Shown one piece after another: positions 59,839 through 64,000 of a DNA stretch of 64,000 nucleotides. The notes under the pieces were generated by a model, which was not told where the DNA came from, ran no database searches, and saw only the letters and a program-made list of their open reading frames with translations. The number at the start of each line of letters is the position of its first letter. Position 1 is the stretch's first letter. The position numbers were made by a program, and so were the translations under genes. This stretch comes from Undibacterium pigrum (GTDB lineage Bacteria; Pseudomonadota; Gammaproteobacteria; Burkholderiales; Burkholderiaceae_D), in assembly GCF_003201815.1 (NCBI RefSeq), contig NZ_QJKB01000014.1, positions 1 through 64,000 of the forward strand. The letters run 5' to 3'.

Positions 59839-61551
59839 TTAAAACTCTTCCCAATCCTGTTCAGTCTGCGCTGTTCTTCGCTGTGGAATCTGGCGTGGCA
59901 GTGCCCTGGCAGGTTTGCTGGCTGCTCTGGCCAGCACAGGCTGGGGTCTTGTATTGACAGCGGCAGTGCGGCTGGCTTGCTCCAGCGGTTTTTGTGCCTG
60001 CTCCATGATATGGAATTGCGCAACCAGTTCTGATAATTTGCCTGATTGTTCGCGCATGCTTTCAGCTGCTGCAGCGGCTTGTTCTACCAGTGCAGCATTT
60101 TGCTGTGTCATTTCATCCATCTGCGTGACAGCCAGGTTGACTTGCTCAATACCTGCGCTTTGTTCCTGGCTGGCGGCGGTGATTTCGCTCATGATGTCTG
60201 CCACATGTTGCACGCTGGAGACGATATCAGTCATGGTCTGGCCAGCAGTATCGACCAGCTTGCTGCCATGTTCCACCTTACCTACCGAGTCATCGATGAG
60301 ATGCTTGATTTCCTTGGCGGCAGATGCGCTGCGTTGTGCCAGGTTGCGTACTTCAGTCGCGACGACGGCAAAGCCACGCCCTTGTTCACCAGCACGGGCA
60401 GCTTCCACTGCAGCATTCAGTGCCAGGATATTGGTCTGGAAGGCAATGCCATCAATAACCGAGATAATGTCAACGATCTTACGCGAGCTTTCTTTAATTG
60501 AGCCCATGGTTGCAACGACTTGTCCAACCACTTCGCCACCCTTGACGGCAACACCGGATGCCGAGATTACCAGTTGGTTCGCCTGACGTGCATTGTCGGC
60601 ATTTTGCTTGACCGTGGATGTCAGTTCTTCCATCGACGATGCTGTTTCCTGCAGGGAGCTGGCTTGTGATTCTGTGCGTGAAGACAGGTCGGCATTGCCA
60701 GAGGCAATCTCGGCCGCTGCCACATTGATGGTTTCAGTACCATGACGGACATTGCCGATAACGCTGCTCAGCCCGGTATTGATACCATTGATGGCATGCA
60801 TCATCTTGCCGATTTCATCATTGAGTATGACTTGGATAGTCTCACTCAAATCACCCTGCGCCATTTTTTCGGCGACAGCCGTGGCCCTGGAGAGTGGTCG
60901 GGTAATCGATTTCGTCATCAGCCAGGCACATATCACTGACAGCATGGCAGCGATCAATGACAGGATGATCAGCAGTGTGCGGCTGGATTGATAGGTTTGC
61001 TGTATCTCACCAGAAGTATCGTCAATTTGCTTGCGCTGCATTGCCAGCATTTCTTCTATCTTTTTGACATAGATAGTTGAAGCGGGAATGAATTCTTTAT
61101 CCAGGACGGCGCTGGCCTCATCGACCTTGCCTTCTTTTTTCAGATCAACCACCCTGTTGCGGGAGCTGATATACAACTGGCGCTGCTCGCCGATTTCCTT
61201 GAAAAGAGCAATCTCGTCGGCGCTCTTCATATGTTCGCCTATCTCTTTTTGCAAGAGTGCAGAGGTGCGGCTCGATTCTTCCTGATCCGCTGCAAAAAAA
61301 CTGGCCAGCGAAGGATCACTGCTCTTGGCGATTGCTGTGGTACGGCGCACACCGGTATGGATATTGCGATACCAGTCGCTGACCATGCGCTCGGTTGCCA
61401 GCGGGTCTTTCAATAAATTGTCAGCCGCTGCCGCTACGGTATTGAGTTTTAAAATGGCGATGAGGGTGGTAATGAAAAATAGCGCAAGGATGAGTGCAAA
61501 GCCCAAGCCTAAGCGTTTACCCACCGAGAGGTGTTTAAGTTGAGAGAGCAT
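59839..61551 (-). CDS. Methyl-accepting chemotaxis protein
   Basis: 570 residues from the ATG at 61551; a longer frame to 61653 adds sequence before the natural start MLSQLKHLSVGKRLGLGFAL. One span near residues 12-30, a four-helix-bundle periplasmic domain (about 35-185), a second span near 190-210, HAMP, then the signalling domain with the hairpin tip EVRNLAQRSASAAKEIK. The C-terminal pentapeptide DWEEF resembles the NWETF tail that binds CheR/CheB in E. coli. Ligand unknown. Followed by a terminator shared with the convergent gene. Confidence 0.93.
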   Translation of the reverse strand: MLSQLKHLSVGKRLGLGFALILALFFITTLIAILKLNTVAAAADNLLKDPLATERMVSDWYRNIHTGVRRTTAIAKSSDPSLASFFAADQEESSRTSALLQKEIGEHMKSADEIALFKEIGEQRQLYISSRNRVVDLKKEGKVDEASAVLDKEFIPASTIYVKKIEEMLAMQRKQIDDTSGEIQQTYQSSRTLLIILSLIAAMLSVICAWLMTKSITRPLSRATAVAEKMAQGDLSETIQVILNDEIGKMMHAINGINTGLSSVIGNVRHGTETINVAAAEIASGNADLSSRTESQASSLQETASSMEELTSTVKQNADNARQANQLVISASGVAVKGGEVVGQVVATMGSIKESSRKIVDIISVIDGIAFQTNILALNAAVEAARAGEQGRGFAVVATEVRNLAQRSASAAKEIKHLIDDSVGKVEHGSKLVDTAGQTMTDIVSSVQHVADIMSEITAASQEQSAGIEQVNLAVTQMDEMTQQNAALVEQAAAAAESMREQSGKLSELVAQFHIMEQAQKPLEQASRTAAVNTRPQPVLARAASKPARALPRQIPQRRTAQTEQDWEEF

Positions 61552-61842
61552 AGATTTTCTTTTTGTTGTCGTAAGACAAATTGAAAACGCAGGCCCGGAA
61601 CTTATTGAACAGCCTGCATCGTGAAGAGTGGAAAAGTAATTTCCATATAGCAATTATACTTGGAATTCATTTCCAAATTGTATGAAGTTTGTATGAATAT
61701 TATTCATGTTTGGTTATGTCAGCCATTTTGTATTATTGTCATGCAAGGCAATAAATGTCTGAAAATTGCCTGTTTTGCCAGAAAAATCTGTTGCGTGCAG
61801 CTAGTTAGTGAGATCCAACGAATTGGCTGGGATTCATTTGTT
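61552..61842. other. AT-rich gene-free stretch left of the IS element
   Basis: No credible gene. It holds the promoter region of the chemoreceptor and then AT-rich sequence with several short plus-strand frames without ribosome-binding sites. The frame entering the IS reads on into the right flank as DSFVTRYKK and stop when the insertion is removed, but the reconstituted frame is short and unconvincing. Confidence 0.6.
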
Positions 61843-61851
61843 ACGCGATAT

Positions 61852-63177
61852 CACTAGTGTCCCAACGTTTCTCATAGGAGAGACATCTGTTTTTGTTGAT
61901 TTTCGTCATTGAGATTTCCCGCTGACGGCGTAAGTAGTTGATTTATTGGTGTTGTTTCAAACATGGTGAGACTCAGGATTTGTAGGATTTCGTAAAGACT
62001 GTGAGGCAAATGCAGACGTTTTTTGACGATAGCGATGAGTACGTAAGTGCAGACCGCGATCCATATCTGCGTCTTCACCGCATTCTCGCTGGTTCCCAGA
62101 AAGGTCTTGATACGCAAATGTTGCTTGATCCACTTGAAGAACAATTCGACCTGCCAGCGCTGCTTGTAAAGTGCCGCAATCATCTCTGGTTTGAGAGCGA
62201 AATTGTTGGTCAAAAAAATGATGCGTTCCCCAGCGTCGCCCTTGACGACGACACGACGCAAACTCGCCGGGTAATGCTTGCTTGTGTAGAAGAGTGGAAG
62301 TACACCCGTTTGATCGCAGATAACGTTGCTCGTCGCTCGATCGACCGGATGCGAGTACCGACGCTTGAACTTGGTATTGCTTTTTGCTCTGGTGACAAAA
62401 AAGGCCCCCGTCGCATGCAAGTTGTACAGCCGGGCGAAGTCCAGATAGCCGCGATCCATCAGGTAATATGCTCCTGGCTCGATGACCAGATCGTCGAGAA
62501 TATTGACCTCGTGTGTCTTGCCGTCTGTGATGTGAATGAAACTGGGAATAGAACCACGCAGGTCCAGCAGCGTATGCAATTTGACGGCCGCCTTGGCGGA
62601 CCGGAAAGGCGCCCACGGATAAACAGACAAGCACAGGTCGATGGTAGTGGCATCGAACGCATAGACCGTTGCATCGAGGTCCACGCCAAACGGCTCGCTG
62701 GCGTACAACGGACGCGCCATCGCAATCAGATGTTGCGCCAGATCGGCATAAATTTGCCAGGGGCGCGTGGCGTTTGCATTGGCCAACGTATTGCGGGAAA
62801 TCGTCGCACAACGAAACCCCATGTGGTACAGCCGATGGGATTGGGCGCGCAAATTGACTTCGATATCGCGCAACGATTCCCGATAGGTCAACTGCGCAAA
62901 TGCCATGGCGAAGAATTGATCCAGACAGGAAAAATCCTTGACCTTGTGCTCGCCCCTGTGAGCTGCTACACATCGTCGAAAGGTAGTCAGTGGCAAATAC
63001 GTCATGACCTGCGAGAAAACGAGTTTGCCCTGATGCATAGGAGCCTTTGGCGGATATCCGCAAAAAGCTCCAATTCTGCACCTCGACGTTCAAATCGAGA
63101 CCAGATAAAAACATCAATTTGTGCAAACAAATCATTGACTTACAAACCCCTGATGTGAAAACGTTGGGACACTAGTG
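61852..63177 (-). mobile_element. Complete IS4-family insertion sequence, 1326 bp
   Basis: Terminal inverted repeats begin CACTAGTGTCCCAACGTTT at 61852 and its complement ends at 63177; the 19 outermost bases match exactly. A 9-bp direct repeat ACGCGATAT flanks the element at 61843-61851 and 63178-63186 as the target-site duplication. One transposase gene fills the inside. The exact duplication and intact frame indicate a fairly recent insertion into an intergenic, AT-rich site. Confidence 0.92.
61872..63038 (-). CDS. IS4 family transposase
   Basis: 388 residues. DUF4372-like N-terminal region (CLDQFFAMAFAQLTYRESLRDIE), then the DDE residues: Asp129 in YAFDATTIDLCL, Asp195 in YLMDRGYLDF and Glu298 in YKQRWQVELFFKWIKQ (the YREK-type motif of IS4). 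All catalytic residues are present. It lies inside matched inverted repeats with a 9-bp target duplication, so the element is probably functional. Overlapping frames on either strand (up to 392 residues) are shadows. Confidence 0.95.
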   Translation of the reverse strand: MHQGKLVFSQVMTYLPLTTFRRCVAAHRGEHKVKDFSCLDQFFAMAFAQLTYRESLRDIEVNLRAQSHRLYHMGFRCATISRNTLANANATRPWQIYADLAQHLIAMARPLYASEPFGVDLDATVYAFDATTIDLCLSVYPWAPFRSAKAAVKLHTLLDLRGSIPSFIHITDGKTHEVNILDDLVIEPGAYYLMDRGYLDFARLYNLHATGAFFVTRAKSNTKFKRRYSHPVDRATSNVICDQTGVLPLFYTSKHYPASLRRVVVKGDAGERIIFLTNNFALKPEMIAALYKQRWQVELFFKWIKQHLRIKTFLGTSENAVKTQIWIAVCTYVLIAIVKKRLHLPHSLYEILQILSLTMFETTPINQLLTPSAGNLNDENQQKQMSLL

Positions 63178-63241
63178 ACGCGATATAAAAAGTGATTAGC
63201 CTGGCTGAACAGCATGTACCGCATCAACAGCAAATGCATGC

Positions 63242-63511
63242 TTATTGTGGAGCTGTTGCGGCTTCCAGTCTTGCCAGATAGAACATGGCCTGCTCTTTAT
63301 GGTCTCCGCACATATCGTAGGAGGCTTGCAAGCCAGCACACACGGCAGGCCGCTCAGGGTGAGTGAAAATTTTACATGCCAGATCGTCATCAAGCTGTAT
63401 GCACGGCACACCAGCGGGTTTGCCATCCGGCATACCCGGTATGGGGCTGCTGATGGATGGGGCTATGCAGCAGGCGGCGCATAGAGGACGGCAGGAAAAA
63501 GAGTTACGCAT
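63242..63511 (-). CDS. YkgJ family cysteine cluster protein
   Basis: 89 residues. Cys-rich N-terminus (SCRPLCAACCIAPSIS), CIQLDDDLACKIFTHPERPAVC, and the C near MCGDHK, matching the zinc/iron-chelating YkgJ-type domain, where eight Cys bind metal. Length fits the short members. No neighbour suggests a role. Ribosome-binding site weak. Confidence 0.85.
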   Translation of the reverse strand: MRNSFSCRPLCAACCIAPSISSPIPGMPDGKPAGVPCIQLDDDLACKIFTHPERPAVCAGLQASYDMCGDHKEQAMFYLARLEAATAPQ

Positions 63512-63575
63512 GCCCGCATTTTAATGGATGCAAGCGTCTCCCCGCCAGAAGAAAACTGTTTCTTGAGTTGTCCGA

Positions 63576-63621
63576 CAGCCTGGTGGTAATACTTTTTCTA
63601 TATTTGCTTACCGCCAGGCTG
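63576..63621. promoter_or_regulatory. 14-bp-arm inverted repeat after the peptidase gene
   Basis: CAGCCTGGTGGTAA (63576-63589) and TTACCGCCAGGCTG (63608-63621) pair over 14 bp with one mismatch around an 18-nt AT-rich loop. It lies about 25 bp after the stop of the minus-strand peptidase gene, but there is no T-run on that strand, so it is only a possible terminator. Confidence 0.4.
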
Positions 63622-63645
63622 CTTATTACCTAAGCATGTTAACTC

Positions 63646-64000
63646 TTAACCACTGACATTCATACGCTGAGTATGTGTCCACTGATGATCATAGTCAGAC
63701 ACCGCAGAACCATAAGTACGGTATGTTTTACCTTCGCCTGGCCATGGGTTCATGATGTAGATGTAGTTGGTGCCGTTATACACTTCATAGCCGGTGCCCA
63801 CCATAATGTGACCGCCGCCATTGGTCCAGCCATAACGGATCACGAAAGGGCGGTTGGCATTGATGTCGCTGACGACAGTGTTCCATGACGATGCATAGCT
63901 GTAGGCGGTGTTTGGCACACCCCAATTTGCCAGGATGTTTTGTACACTACCGCTGCTGCCATACATGGCATTGGGCTGGTTGGCATTGCTGTTCCAGTTA
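63646..64000 (-). CDS. C39/papain-like cysteine peptidase, C-terminal part (runs off the right edge)
   Basis: 118 visible codons, open at the window end, so the N-terminus and catalytic Cys lie outside. The visible part carries the His box GGGHIMVGTGYE and the Asn region YIYIMNPWPGEG, in the order of C39-like/papain-like peptidases of the AvrRpt2/staphopain type. The stretch FVIRYGWTNGGGH is typical. Likely a secreted protease; the partner and target cannot be seen. Confidence 0.75.
   Translation of the reverse strand, partial: NWNSNANQPNAMYGSSGSVQNILANWGVPNTAYSYASSWNTVVSDINANRPFVIRYGWTNGGGHIMVGTGYEVYNGTNYIYIMNPWPGEGKTYRTYGSAVSDYDHQWTHTQRMNVSG

Noticed and set aside
62001..63158. A 385-codon plus-strand frame and a 392-codon second minus-strand frame over the IS
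   Set aside because: Shadows of the IS4 transposase gene; only the 388-residue frame carries the DDE motifs.
1..64000. CRISPR array, tRNA or rRNA genes
   Set aside because: No regularly spaced direct repeats of the right size and no tRNA TPsiC-like stretches with matching acceptor arms were noticed; a tRNAscan/Rfam run would settle it.

Overview
The window looks like chromosomal DNA of a Gram-negative betaproteobacterium, most likely Burkholderiales and probably an Oxalobacteraceae (Undibacterium/Herminiimonas/Janthinobacterium-like) organism. The grounds are moderate GC, the Sox gene set, a TonB-dependent sugar locus, the chemoreceptor type and the style of the intergenic repeats. This is inference from gene content; no 16S or tRNA gene is present. 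All coordinates were read by eye from the sequence.

Layout. 1-4038: the 3' part of a very large repetitive surface protein, followed by a terminator. 4.2-7.4 kb: a YtrA-type GntR regulator with its own likely operator, then an ABC ATPase, a permease and a small protein. 7.4-20 kb: mostly single housekeeping or accessory genes (stand-alone winged HTH, two orphan periplasmic binding proteins, DsrE-like, Rrf2 plus flavin oxidoreductase, PilZ, MmcQ/YjbR, XRE regulator, GST, YdeI). 19.8-21.7 kb: an SDR gene and a LysR regulator, divergent, with a small inverted-repeat element between them. 21.7-29.9 kb: a rhomboid protease, then a thiosulfate-oxidation cluster soxCD-soxY-soxZ-soxA-soxX-soxB, which is broken up by two unrelated repeat elements. 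29.9-38.6 kb (minus strand): a sucrose utilisation locus of the Xanthomonas sux type: LacI regulator, TonB-dependent receptor, amylosucrase, PfkB sugar kinase and MFS sugar transporter, with two LacI-type operators exactly 300 bp apart.

38.9-46.6 kb: an HscC-type Hsp70 followed by three tandem paralogous membrane proteins. Each has an N-terminal J-like segment lacking HPD, a shared helical core, one membrane span and C-terminal Sel1 repeats. This is the best candidate in the window for a poorly described system. 46.7-53.7 kb: a YafY/WYL regulator, several small proteins, a spinster-like MFS, recQ and uppP. 53.9-59.8 kb: a lipoprotein and a cytosolic paralog of its C-terminal half, then a giant WG-repeat/helical-repeat membrane protein and a small secreted protein. 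59.8-64 kb: a chemoreceptor, a complete IS4-type insertion sequence with a 9-bp target duplication, a YkgJ-type cysteine cluster protein, and the C-terminal end of a papain/C39-like peptidase running off the right edge.

Main non-coding observations. A roughly 370-bp multi-hairpin element is present twice in opposite orientations (about 13035-13405 and 27781-28150), and its arms differ in sequence but still pair. There are at least four well-formed operator-like palindromes: upstream of the GntR gene, soxC, the TonB receptor gene and the spinster-type MFS gene. No CRISPR array, rRNA or tRNA gene was seen.
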